A stretch of DNA of 64,000 nucleotides from Spartinivicinus marinus (lineage in GTDB: Bacteria; Pseudomonadota; Gammaproteobacteria; Pseudomonadales; Zooshikellaceae), in the NCBI RefSeq assembly GCF_026309355.1, contig NZ_JAPJZK010000001.1, positions 2,810,501 to 2,874,500 on the forward strand. The letters are read 5' to 3'. A program made the translations under genes and the position numbers. Positions 17,060 to 25,013 of this stretch are shown piece by piece. Position 1 is the first letter of the stretch. Every line of letters starts with the position of its first letter. The notes under the pieces are model-generated. The model was not told the origin of the DNA, did not search any database, and saw only the letters and a program-made list of their open reading frames with translations.

Positions 17060-18433
17060 ATGAATACAGCACCCAAAGTATTATTAGTTGATGATGAAGA
17101 GCAAGTGCTCAAAGCAAATAGCCAGTGGTTAGAGCTTAGCGGCTTTTCTGTTATTTGTTGTAATACGGCGCATGAAGCGATTAACCAGCTACAGCAAGGA
17201 TTCATGGGGGTAGTGATTAGTGATGTAAAAATGCCTGGTATGGATGGGTTAACACTATTAGAGCAAGCAAAACAACTAAATGGCAACTTACCCATTATTT
17301 TGATTACTGGGCATGGTGATGTCAGTATGGCGGTTGAGGCACTGCAGAAAGGCGCTTACGATTTTATTGAAAAACCATTTGACCCAGATAGGCTGAAAGA
17401 GCGAATTCAACGCGCACATGAACAGCTTGAGTTAAAAATAAAAAACCAGCAGCTTCGCCAGCAATTGGCTGAGCAAAGTGGCATTTCAGCTAAATTATTA
17501 GGTGAAAGTAAAGCTATACAGTTGGTTCGAGAAGAAATTTTATCTCTGGCAAATTTTAATACACCAGTACTTATTCATGGTGAGACTGGTTGTGGTAAAG
17601 AGTTGGTGGCACAGTGTTTACATGAATATAGCCAGCGAGCAAATAAACCATTTGTTGCATTAAACTGTGGTGCTATTCCAGAAGCGCTATTTGAAAGTGA
17701 GTTATTTGGCCACGAAGCTGGGGCCTTTAGTGGAGCACAAAAGCAACGCAAGGGAAAATTAGAACATGCAGATGGAGGAGTGGTTTTTCTTGATGAAGTT
17801 GAGAGTATGCCCTCACATTTGCAAGTGAAGTTACTTAGAGCATTGCAGTCTGGAGAAATTGAGCGGCTGGGATCAAATAGAATCATTAACTTAGATATCA
17901 GAGTAATCAGTGCGACGAAAGTATCTCTTAAAGATGCGGGTGAATTTCGGCAGGATTTATACTATCGTCTAAATGTATCAGAAATTAATTTATCCCCTCT
18001 AAGAGAACGGCAAACTGATATACCACTTTTATTTACTCACTTTGCAGACCTGGCTGCTGAGCAGTATCAGCGGCCAGTTAAAACACTAGCTCCAAGCGAT
18101 ATTGACTTGCTAATGGCTTATGCATGGCCAGGTAATATTCGTGAGTTAAGAAATATTGCGACCCGATATATTCTAGCCAGGGATAAATCTATTATTGACT
18201 TGATTGATGCAGATAACAGTAAAGAAATAGAAGAAGCAGACAGAATACTGGAAAGCGTTCTATCGCTTAGCCAAAAATTAAATCAGTATGAGCGGCAATT
18301 ACTGCATAAAGCACTAGAGAAATATCAGGGTAATATAAGCCAGGTAATGGCTGAACTTGATTTACCTAGACGAACGTTAAATCAGAAAATGCAAAAATAT
18401 GGGTTAAATCGGTTGGATTATTTGGAAAAATAA
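17060..18433 (+). CDS. dctD: sigma-54 response regulator DctD
   Basis: I start at the ATG at 17060 (457 residues). A TTG two codons earlier is unlikely. The receiver domain (about 5-120) has DDEE and the phosphorylated Asp in VVISDVKMPGMDGLTLLEQ. The AAA+ domain follows, with Walker A GETGCGKELVAQ, the sigma-54 contact loop GAFSGA (the usual form is GAFTGA, so Thr is replaced by Ser), Walker B GGVVFLDEVES and the PGNIREL motif. A Fis-type helix-turn-helix ends the protein (GNISQVMAELDLPRRTLNQK). DctD, phosphorylated by DctB, activates sigma-54 promoters of dicarboxylate transporters. A sigma-54 promoter lies 1.5 kb downstream before the TAXI-TRAP genes, supporting that role here. Its dctB is separated by the accessory block. 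Confidence 0.9.
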   Translation: MNTAPKVLLVDDEEQVLKANSQWLELSGFSVICCNTAHEAINQLQQGFMGVVISDVKMPGMDGLTLLEQAKQLNGNLPIILITGHGDVSMAVEALQKGAYDFIEKPFDPDRLKERIQRAHEQLELKIKNQQLRQQLAEQSGISAKLLGESKAIQLVREEILSLANFNTPVLIHGETGCGKELVAQCLHEYSQRANKPFVALNCGAIPEALFESELFGHEAGAFSGAQKQRKGKLEHADGGVVFLDEVESMPSHLQVKLLRALQSGEIERLGSNRIINLDIRVISATKVSLKDAGEFRQDLYYRLNVSEINLSPLRERQTDIPLLFTHFADLAAEQYQRPVKTLAPSDIDLLMAYAWPGNIRELRNIATRYILARDKSIIDLIDADNSKEIEEADRILESVLSLSQKLNQYERQLLHKALEKYQGNISQVMAELDLPRRTLNQKMQKYGLNRLDYLEK

Positions 18434-18861
18434 AAATCGCTCAATTGCGATATCATGCATTTTATTGGTCTTTGAGTGATACCCGTTACTCTAGCTGTAT
18501 CTCTAATACCACTGTTATAAATGTTATCTCATCTAATTGCCTGGCAGGTCCAGTTTTTCTATTTTGTTTGGTAGGTAGCTCCGGTCTGCCTGAGTCTTGA
18601 TTTATTGATTTTATAGGGTTCACTAATCCATACCCTAACCTATATAACTTTTCACCCTAGATGAAATTCATTGCTTCGCACAAGCAAGGTCAACTAAAAT
18701 CATTCGTATTAAGTATAGAATTATTATTTTTATATACAAACCTATCTTCGTAATAAGGTGTAATTTAATTATTATTCCATCTGAATCATAATTGGTATGG
18801 AGATTAAATAAATTGCAGATAAAAATATTTATTCAATCAATCAATCAAGGATGGCAATACC
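18434..18861. other. 428-bp gap, mostly AT-rich
   Basis: No gene was found. ATCGC/GCGAT form a small stem right after the dctD stop. A stretch near 18694-18718 (CTAAAATCATTCG then AAGTATAG) resembles one end of the 128-bp element and may be a decayed fragment. The remainder should carry the promoter of the secreted Cys-rich protein. Confidence 0.4.
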
Positions 18862-19287
18862 ATGTATCAGACTAAGTTGTTATCAGCTAAAAAATCCCTT
18901 GTTTTTTCTTTAGTAATTCAATTATCAGCTTTATCTTCTAATGTAAAAGCAGCATGCCCTAACATAAATTGTTCAAACATAAGTGCATCTACTTGGACAC
19001 ATATACAAAACAGCTATTGTAGTAACCAATGTGTAGATGGTGGCAATAGCGCTTTTAATAGCAACCACTGCCTTTCATTAGAAAAAATGACTGAGCTTTG
19101 TAATGCAATAATAGCAGCAGACAATTGTAATGAAGTACCTTTAAGGGGAGGTAGAATCATGGGTACTGGTACTTTGATAGAAGACCTAGGGGCTCTAGGC
19201 AACAATGCATGTGCTACAACAAATCAAGCAAGCATCGTGTACAACACTGGCTTTGATCAAGTTCTAACAATGTTTCCAGGACCATAA
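18862..19287 (+). CDS. secreted cysteine-rich protein of unknown function
   Basis: This 141-residue protein has AAGGA upstream of its ATG. Residues 1-30 form a signal peptide ending VKA before ACPNINC. The mature part of about 111 residues has at least eight cysteines (CPNINC, SYCSNQC, NHCL, ELC, DNC, NAC), enough for four disulfides, and is rich in Asn and Ser. A glycine-rich loop (VPLRGGRIMGTGTLIEDLG) follows. I recognise no family. The size, export and disulfide density are like small secreted toxins, adhesins or inhibitors. It is a single gene between dctD and a hairpin, inside the segment bounded by the two 128-bp repeats. It is probably accessory DNA. Confidence 0.6.
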   Translation: MYQTKLLSAKKSLVFSLVIQLSALSSNVKAACPNINCSNISASTWTHIQNSYCSNQCVDGGNSAFNSNHCLSLEKMTELCNAIIAADNCNEVPLRGGRIMGTGTLIEDLGALGNNACATTNQASIVYNTGFDQVLTMFPGP

Positions 19288-19300
19288 CAGGATAAAGTTG

Positions 19301-19322
19301 CTAGGAGGGGCGAGCCTCCTAG
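19301..19322 (+). terminator. hairpin after the Cys-rich protein gene
   Basis: CTAGGAGG and CCTCCTAG form a perfect 8-bp GC-rich stem around GGCGAG, 14 bp after the stop. The T-run is short (CTTTTC, about 10 bases on), so termination may be partial. Confidence 0.5.
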
Positions 19323-19571
19323 ACTGTACAACTTTTCACGTTCAATAAACTCCATGACTTTGCTCAAGCTAGCTCAATCATCAGGGTATTGTTTCGGTTT
19401 CTGAAGTGATCGACCCATACAGAAGTATCAACCACGCTCATTATTTGGAGGGCTCTTCGCGTCTTTGAGGATTCAGGTGCTGCTCCGTCTAAAGCCACAA
19501 GATGTTCCAGAAGCTAATGGATATAGATATATCCATCATGAATCATTTTTAGGTGTAAAAATAAAGTGGTA

Positions 19572-19699
19572 TATACTCAAAGCGAAGGATTATTTAGGCG
19601 AGGCCACCGAGCGATGAAGCCCCAGAAGTTTAGATAAACTAAATGACTGGGGTGAAGAATGACGGTAACAAAGTCTAAAAATCATTCGCGAAGAGTATA
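19572..19699 (-). repeat. 128-bp MITE-like element, copy B (inverted relative to A)
   Basis: Read on the minus strand it begins TATACTCTTCGCGAATGATT, like copy A, and shares most bases along its length including CTTCACCCCA, TCATTTA and GGGGCTTCATCGCTCG. The opposite end reads TATACTCAAAGCGAAGGATT on the plus strand. The middle folds into a stem CCCCAG/CTGGGG. The terminal inverted repeats and equal length show a defined mobile unit. Confidence 0.75.
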
Positions 19700-19874
19700 G
19701 GCAGAATTTTGCTGATGAGGGAGTGATCTTATAGACACCATTATGCTGTCTTATACTTTTATAAAGGCTTGAGTTGTTGTGTGTTAGTACAATGGTAATA
19801 CCTGTATACAACAATAGGAATTAAGAATAAGCAAAAAATTGCTTACACAAGGAGTATTTGTCAGCAATATTTTG

Positions 19875-19892
19875 CCAATCCTTCCTGATTGG
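19875..19892. promoter_or_regulatory. candidate upstream activator site
   Basis: CCAATC-CTTCCT-GATTGG is an inverted repeat 45 bp before the sigma-54 promoter, within the range where activators such as DctD bind. AAGCAA/TTGCTT at 19829-19844 is a second candidate. Binding by DctD is inference. Confidence 0.35.
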
Positions 19893-19936
19893 TTTTAAAA
19901 TCTATTAATTTTCAAATGGTTACAGTTTGGGTTTGG

Positions 19937-19954
19937 TTGGCATGAGGGTTGCTA
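19937..19954 (+). promoter_or_regulatory. sigma-54 (RpoN) promoter of the TAXI-TRAP operon
   Basis: TTGGCATGAGGGTTGCTA fits the -24/-12 consensus (TTGGCACG-N4-TTGCT). GG and GC are separated by exactly ten bases. It would start transcription about 90 bases before the binding-protein gene. The presence of dctB/dctD supports real use. Confidence 0.75.
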
Positions 19955-20053
19955 TCTAGGTTGGTCATAGGTTGCCTTTAGGGAATACATGAAGCCATTT
20001 GCAAAGAGTAACCTACATTTGAAGTTAGGAAGTAATAACAAAGAGGTTAATAC

Positions 20054-21097
20054 ATGATAAAAACTAGCAAGCGAGTTTACTTAAAGCGTCGAGCTTTTTT
20101 AAAGAGAGTTATCAGTTCAACTGCTGTTGTCTTATTGGCACTTAATGGTGGCTTTGCGCATGCAGAACAAGAGCAATCCTATATTCTGGCTACTGCGTCA
20201 ACAGGAGGTACTTTTTATCCAGTAGGTGTAGCCTTGGCCACTTTGACTAAGGTGAAGTTACAGCCAAGTTACAATATCAGTCTATCAGCTATTAGCTCTG
20301 CAGGTTCTGGTGAAAATATTAAATTAATGAATGACAATGAAGCGCAGTTTGCAATATTGCAAGGTTTGTATGGTGCATGGGCTAAAAAAGGTGAGGGGCA
20401 ACTGAAGAATTTAGGTTCACAAAATAAGCTGCGTTCCATAACCATGCTTTGGCAAAATGTTGAGCACTTTATTATTGATGAAAAATTATCTAAAACTGGG
20501 TCTTTAGATGATTTAAAACAGCTAAATGGGAAAAAATTCTCAATAGGTAAACGTAATTCAGGCACTGAAGGTTCTGGCCGCTATATTATGAGTCAGCTTG
20601 GGATTAACCCAAATACGTTTACCCTTGCTTATATGGGCTATGGACCCAGTGCTGATGCTTTGCAAAACGGCTCAATTAATGGCATGAATACACCCGCAGG
20701 GGTACCGGTTAGTGCGGTTACCAGAGCTTTTGCAAAATCAGGCGATGATTTACGCATTTTAGACGTAACGGATAAACAGCTGAAAAAAATTAATTCGCAA
20801 TATAAACTTTGGAGCCGCTACGAAATTCCTGCTAACACTTACCATGGCCAAAGCAAGCCAGTAAAAACTATCTCTCAACCTAATTTTTTAGCGGTGCGGG
20901 ATGATGTACCAGAGCAAACAGTATATATGCTGACAAAAACTATTTATGAAAACCTATCATTTTTAAATGGTATTCATAAAGCAACTACTGTAATGGCCTT
21001 AAATAAGGCAATTGAAGGTTTGCCTTTGCCTTTACATCCAGGCGCTGCCAAATATTTTAAAGAAAAAGGAGTTTCTATCCCTAGTTATTTACAGTAA
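20054..21097 (+). CDS. TRAP transporter solute-binding protein, TAXI family
   Basis: This 347-residue periplasmic protein has AGAGG upstream. A signal peptide with a basic n-region (KRRAFLKR) and a hydrophobic core ends at FAHAEQ. The mature sequence opens with YILATASTGGTFYPVGVALA, the defining TAXI start, followed by SAISSAGSGENIKLM and AQFAILQGL. Further TAXI features are GKKFSIGKRNSGTEGSGR and the NGMNTPAGVP loop. TAXI proteins bind organic acids (often dicarboxylates or glutamate-like compounds) and hand them to a fused TRAP permease. That permease is the next gene, so the pair forms a transporter. The sigma-54 promoter and DctB/DctD suggest the ligand is a C4-dicarboxylate-type acid, although the TAXI family alone does not fix it. 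Confidence 0.9.
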   Translation: MIKTSKRVYLKRRAFLKRVISSTAVVLLALNGGFAHAEQEQSYILATASTGGTFYPVGVALATLTKVKLQPSYNISLSAISSAGSGENIKLMNDNEAQFAILQGLYGAWAKKGEGQLKNLGSQNKLRSITMLWQNVEHFIIDEKLSKTGSLDDLKQLNGKKFSIGKRNSGTEGSGRYIMSQLGINPNTFTLAYMGYGPSADALQNGSINGMNTPAGVPVSAVTRAFAKSGDDLRILDVTDKQLKKINSQYKLWSRYEIPANTYHGQSKPVKTISQPNFLAVRDDVPEQTVYMLTKTIYENLSFLNGIHKATTVMALNKAIEGLPLPLHPGAAKYFKEKGVSIPSYLQ

Positions 21098-21142
21098 ATG
21101 GCAGTGTTCTGCATAAATTATTGTTAAACTTTAAAAGAATAA

Positions 21143-21176
21143 CATATCGGATATATTGAATATTATATCCGATATG
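21143..21176 (+). terminator. hairpin between binding protein and permease
   Basis: CATATCGGATATA at 21143-21155 and its perfect inverse at 21164-21176 form a 13-bp stem with an 8-base loop, 46 bp after the stop. A short TTTT follows at 21182-21185. It probably reduces read-through or protects the upstream message, which would give more binding protein than permease. Confidence 0.55.
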
Positions 21177-21327
21177 GAGCAGTTTTAATTATATTATCTA
21201 TAAGTGCCCTAAATTTGTTGAATAACAAAATAAGAAATAACGTTAAAAGCAGTAACGTTAAAAATAGTAGCGTAATATGACTACGGAAAGGGCATAAATG
21301 GTAAGCAGTACCAATTGAGGTGTATGT

Positions 21328-23454
21328 ATGTACAATACCATTAATGAGCCCCTGGATCAGTATCAAACATCCTCACAAGATTCGATAAAATACACCCGAT
21401 ATATAGTCTATTTTTTAGCAATAGTACTATCGTTAACACATATTTATTTCAATACATTTAGTACGTTGTCTGAGCTTTGGATTTCAGCTATTCATTTTTC
21501 TGGTTTTGGTTTGTTATGTATTTTGACTGTACCTATTGTGAAGAATGAGCCTGATGGAGCTAGAAACTGGAAAATAGTAGATATTGTTCTTGCTGGCATA
21601 GTAGTCATGAGTGCTGGCTATTTGATTTTATTTGAAGACCAGTTATATGCACGTGGTGTAGAGTTATCTCAATGGGATTGGTGGTTGGCGATAGCCTCAA
21701 TTACGGTAGCTCTTGAATTAACCCGTCGCACTATGGGGTGGTTTATTCCAGTGTTGACCTTAGTTGCATTGAGTTATGTGGTTTGGTGGGGAAAGCTCAT
21801 ATCAGGCCCTTTTCATTTTCCTGGTTTAAGTTTAGAAACTTTATTGTACCGCAGCTACTTTAGCCCTGAAGGAATGTTTGGCCCTATTGCCAGAATTTCC
21901 TGGAGCTATGTATTTATGTTCATTTTATTTGGGGCATTTTTAGTTCAATCAGGGGCCGGTGATTTCATTATTAAAATAGCGCGTGCAGCCGCAGGGCGAT
22001 TTACCGGTGGGCCTGGTTTTGTTGCTGTATTGGGTTCTGGCTTGATGGGGTCTGTTTCTGGCTCATCGGTTGCCAATACGGTATCAACAGGAGTCATTAC
22101 GATCCCTTTAATGAAACAAGCGGGCTTTCCTGCCCGGTTTGCCGCAGGTGTAGAAGCTGCAGCCTCTACGGGCGGACAACTAATGCCGCCAGTTATGGGC
22201 GCTGGCGCATTTATTATGGCTAACTATACTCAGTTGTCTTATTTAGAAATTATGGGGGCAGCTACTTTACCTGCATTATTATATTTTTTGTCTGTTGCTT
22301 TTTTTGTGAGAATTGAAGCTAAACGACAAGGTTTACAGGCAGCAGGTATAGCTGAAACAACTGAAAATCAAGAGCCTATAGGTAAACTACTAAAATCAGG
22401 CTGGCATTTTACCTTGCCAATCGCAAGCCTAGTGGCAATGTTAATTTATGGTTTTACGCCAACTTATGCAGCTGGCTTTAGTATTCTGGTCGTTATTGCT
22501 AGTACTTGGCTCACTACTAAACCAATGAAGTTACCCCAAGTTATTCAAGCAATGGTATTGGGTAGTAAAAATATGGCTGCCACAGCGATGTTATTGGTCA
22601 CTATTGGTTTGGTGGTAAATACAGTCGCTACAACAGGTGTTGGAAATACTTTTTCATTAATGATCACTGATTGGGCTGGCGGCAGTTTATTAGTGACCAT
22701 CGTTTTGGTGGCTTTGGCATCACTTATTTTAGGGATGGGGCTACCAGTAACCGCATCTTATATTATTTTAGCTACCCTGGCTGCTCCAGCAATCTATAAC
22801 CTAATAGCAGAAGCACAATTACTAGAGTTGCTTATGAACGGTCAAATACCAGAGCAAGTCAAACCAATGTTAATGTTAGTTGCGCCAGAACAAGCACAAC
22901 AGTTTGGTAGTGCAATGTCGTTAACTGATGCGCAGGCTTTGATCGCCTTAATACCTGCAGACTTAAAAAGTACTTTAATAGATACTGTTATTGATCCTGC
23001 CCAATTGGCTCTGGCCTTATTGTCTGCACATATGATTATTTTTTGGCTTTCGCAAGACAGTAATGTTACTCCTCCAGTGTGTTTAACGGCATTTGCGGCA
23101 GCAGCAATCGCTAAAACCAGCCCCATGCGTACTGGTTTTGCTGCATGGAAAATAGCCAAAGGCTTGTATATTGTGCCTTTATTGTTTGCTTATACTCCAT
23201 TATTAAGCAGTGATTTAACTCAAGCCTTGCCAGTATTTGTTGCTGCTTTATTAGGAATTTATGCTTTAGCGGCTGCATTAGAAGGTTATTTAGAAAGTAC
23301 CCTGAGTTGGGTGCAGCGTTTAATAGCATTAGCTAGTGGTGTGTTATTACTGTGGCCTCAGCAAAATATATGGATAACAATAATAGGAGCGAGTGTATTT
23401 GTTGGGTTGTTTTATTGGAGCTTTAGCAAAAATGAAATAAAACTGAAGGAGTAA
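21328..23454 (+). CDS. TRAP transporter permease, fused small and large subunits
   Basis: This 708-residue inner-membrane protein has GAGG seven bases before its ATG. Its many hydrophobic helices (about 15-17) fit the 4TM plus 12TM fusion typical of TAXI-TRAP systems. The small-subunit-like half has WDWWLAIASITVALELTRRTMGW. The large half has GSGLMGSVSGSSVANTVSTG, AAASTGGQLMPPVMGAGAF and GLPVTASYIILATLAAPA, the usual DctM-type signatures. It uses a sodium gradient to import the substrate caught by the TAXI protein. The 230-bp gap to the binding protein holds a hairpin. A loop near residues 490-560 carries AEAQLLELLMNGQIPEQ, a cytoplasmic or periplasmic insert also seen in this subfamily. Confidence 0.92.
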   Translation: MYNTINEPLDQYQTSSQDSIKYTRYIVYFLAIVLSLTHIYFNTFSTLSELWISAIHFSGFGLLCILTVPIVKNEPDGARNWKIVDIVLAGIVVMSAGYLILFEDQLYARGVELSQWDWWLAIASITVALELTRRTMGWFIPVLTLVALSYVVWWGKLISGPFHFPGLSLETLLYRSYFSPEGMFGPIARISWSYVFMFILFGAFLVQSGAGDFIIKIARAAAGRFTGGPGFVAVLGSGLMGSVSGSSVANTVSTGVITIPLMKQAGFPARFAAGVEAAASTGGQLMPPVMGAGAFIMANYTQLSYLEIMGAATLPALLYFLSVAFFVRIEAKRQGLQAAGIAETTENQEPIGKLLKSGWHFTLPIASLVAMLIYGFTPTYAAGFSILVVIASTWLTTKPMKLPQVIQAMVLGSKNMAATAMLLVTIGLVVNTVATTGVGNTFSLMITDWAGGSLLVTIVLVALASLILGMGLPVTASYIILATLAAPAIYNLIAEAQLLELLMNGQIPEQVKPMLMLVAPEQAQQFGSAMSLTDAQALIALIPADLKSTLIDTVIDPAQLALALLSAHMIIFWLSQDSNVTPPVCLTAFAAAAIAKTSPMRTGFAAWKIAKGLYIVPLLFAYTPLLSSDLTQALPVFVAALLGIYALAAALEGYLESTLSWVQRLIALASGVLLLWPQQNIWITIIGASVFVGLFYWSFSKNEIKLKE

Positions 23455-23626
23455 AATACAGCCAATAGGAGAATAATAAGTAGTAAATCACTTTTGATGA
23501 GTGATGCATCTCTCCTACTCTAAAAGGATAGCTTAAGCTATTAATAAAAAATTGCCATACTAGCCGGCTTTATACCCTACGCTTTGGGTATGCTTTGCTG
23601 ATACTTTTGGGCTAAGGAGAGTGTTA

Positions 23627-24502
23627 ATGCGCTTATACTATCTTATAGTTATTTGTTGTCTGGCTAGTATTGCAGTAGAGGCGGCCAGTGAGCCAGTGGT
23701 TAGAGTGTTTCGTGACTGGCGAGTAGAGTGTGAAAGAGACCAGCCAAGTTGCACTATGATGACCTCAGCCAAGTGGTCGAAATATAAACGATCTAAGATG
23801 TATCAGTTAAAAATACATAAGCACCATTTTAACCAGCCATTAGAGTTAAGCTTTATTAACAAAGGTGATGGTATCGAGGCTGGCTCTTCTCTGGTTTTTG
23901 TTACAGATAAAAAAGAAGCAATTAATGTTAATTATCCTGAAGAAATTAAGCCGTTAGGTGATGCAACGTTTTATACTGTGTTGACTAGAGATAAGGCTGA
24001 TGAGCTGATTGACAATATGATCTTAGGGAAAAGGACAGTTATTAACTTTATCAATGAATCTAATAAAACAAGACAGTTGCTATTTTCATTATTAGGTGTG
24101 ACAGCTTCAATTCGTTTTATTGATCAACACCAAAGTCAATTTAGCATTAACTCAACTAATAAAGATTGGTCTGGAAACTTTATTGATTTATTTCCAGCAA
24201 TACATACTTGCTTAGGCCAGACGAAAAATCATGCATCAGTATATAGTGCTTGGACATTAGATGGTGGGAAAGCTGGTGTATTGGTAAAAAACCAAGATGG
24301 TGCTTTTTTTGAATGTCAGGTGCCGGTATTAGGTGCTCAAGTTGAGAAATATAATGCAGTAGATGATATTCGTGGTTTCCCGCTAGGCCCAATTTTCACG
24401 CCAAGTCATTATCCGGTGAGCGCCTTTTGTGGCAAACACCTTCGCGCAATAGATATAACTGGTCAATATGTTGGATGGTTAACTTATGCTGGTTGTGATT
24501 AA
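23627..24502 (+). CDS. periplasmic protein with IalB-like start, unknown function
   Basis: I start at the ATG at 23627 (291 residues), with AAGGAG seven bases upstream. A GTG two codons earlier is less likely. A signal peptide ends near VEAAS. The first mature part, VVRVFRDWRVECERDQPSCTMM, resembles the start of invasion-associated locus B (IalB) proteins (F-x-DW-x-x-x-C then C). Two more cysteines lie in the middle and the end has AFCGKHLRAIDITG and TYAGCD, so three disulfides are possible. IalB relatives are secreted or periplasmic and mostly of unknown role. The rest of the protein is not recognised. It stands alone after the TRAP permease, with 170 bp between. Confidence 0.55.
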   Translation: MRLYYLIVICCLASIAVEAASEPVVRVFRDWRVECERDQPSCTMMTSAKWSKYKRSKMYQLKIHKHHFNQPLELSFINKGDGIEAGSSLVFVTDKKEAINVNYPEEIKPLGDATFYTVLTRDKADELIDNMILGKRTVINFINESNKTRQLLFSLLGVTASIRFIDQHQSQFSINSTNKDWSGNFIDLFPAIHTCLGQTKNHASVYSAWTLDGGKAGVLVKNQDGAFFECQVPVLGAQVEKYNAVDDIRGFPLGPIFTPSHYPVSAFCGKHLRAIDITGQYVGWLTYAGCD

Positions 24503-24559
24503 TTATAAGTAAATCACTAATATTAAAGTTATTGGGTTAGTCATTGACTAACCAGTTCT

Positions 24560-24781
24560 TTAATTATTTTTGCTTATATTATAAGGCTTTATAGAGCTAA
24601 CTTGGCCAGCTACTTTAAACTCATTAGGTAAGCTATTGTCAGCAGACAGTTGATGTTTAATTACTTGGCTAGTAGGGATTACTTTGTAATTTTGTACGAC
24701 TAAAGGTGGTTTATCGATTTTTGCAACAATAAGGTAGCCTGTTAATATACCAAACAAAATAGCTAAAATATTAAGTAACAT
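24560..24781 (-). CDS. small single-pass membrane protein
   Basis: The start at 24781 is fixed by AAGGAG seven bases upstream, giving 73 residues. One membrane helix spans residues 2-20 (LLNILAILFGILTGYLIVA), followed by a polar tail with QVIKHQLSADNSLPNEF and VAGQVSSIKPY. No cysteine or known domain is present. The orientation is probably with the tail in the periplasm. It converges with the IalB-like gene. The next gene upstream on the same strand is serA (over 230 bp away), so it has its own promoter. The function is unknown. Confidence 0.5.
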   Translation of the reverse strand: MLLNILAILFGILTGYLIVAKIDKPPLVVQNYKVIPTSQVIKHQLSADNSLPNEFKVAGQVSSIKPYNISKNN

Positions 24782-24960
24782 AGCCTCACTCCTTGATACC
24801 ATACCTTTTGTGTATGAACTCTTAGTTTAGTACTTTAATAGCTATGTGCTTAATTGGAAATTGATTATAGGAGTTAAGACAATAGTCGAAGGGTAATGAA
24901 TATAGTATTGATGGGATGGGTGAAAAGTGAGTCTTTCCTTGAGTTAAATAATTAATAAAA

Positions 24961-24985
24961 GCCCCGATTTCTTAGAAAAAGGGGC
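24961..24985 (-). terminator. rho-independent-type terminator of serA
   Basis: On the minus strand GCCCC and GGGGC pair around a 15-base loop and are followed by TTTTATT. It lies 29 bp beyond the serA stop. The short stem makes it moderate. Confidence 0.6.
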
Positions 24986-25013
24986 CTCATGACGAAGCTG
25001 GGATACAACGATT

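Larger units (their letters stand above)
19288..20053. other. 766-bp regulatory gap upstream of the TRAP operon
   Basis: Contains, in order, a hairpin (19301-19322), repeat copy B (19572-19699), small palindromes (AAGCAA/TTGCTT at 19829-19844, CCAATC/GATTGG at 19875-19892), and the sigma-54 promoter (19937-19954). A minus-strand frame at 19590-19814 is mostly the repeat itself and is not a gene. Confidence 0.6.

Noticed and set aside
19590-19814. 74-codon minus-strand frame
   Set aside because: Most of it is the 128-bp repeat read as protein.
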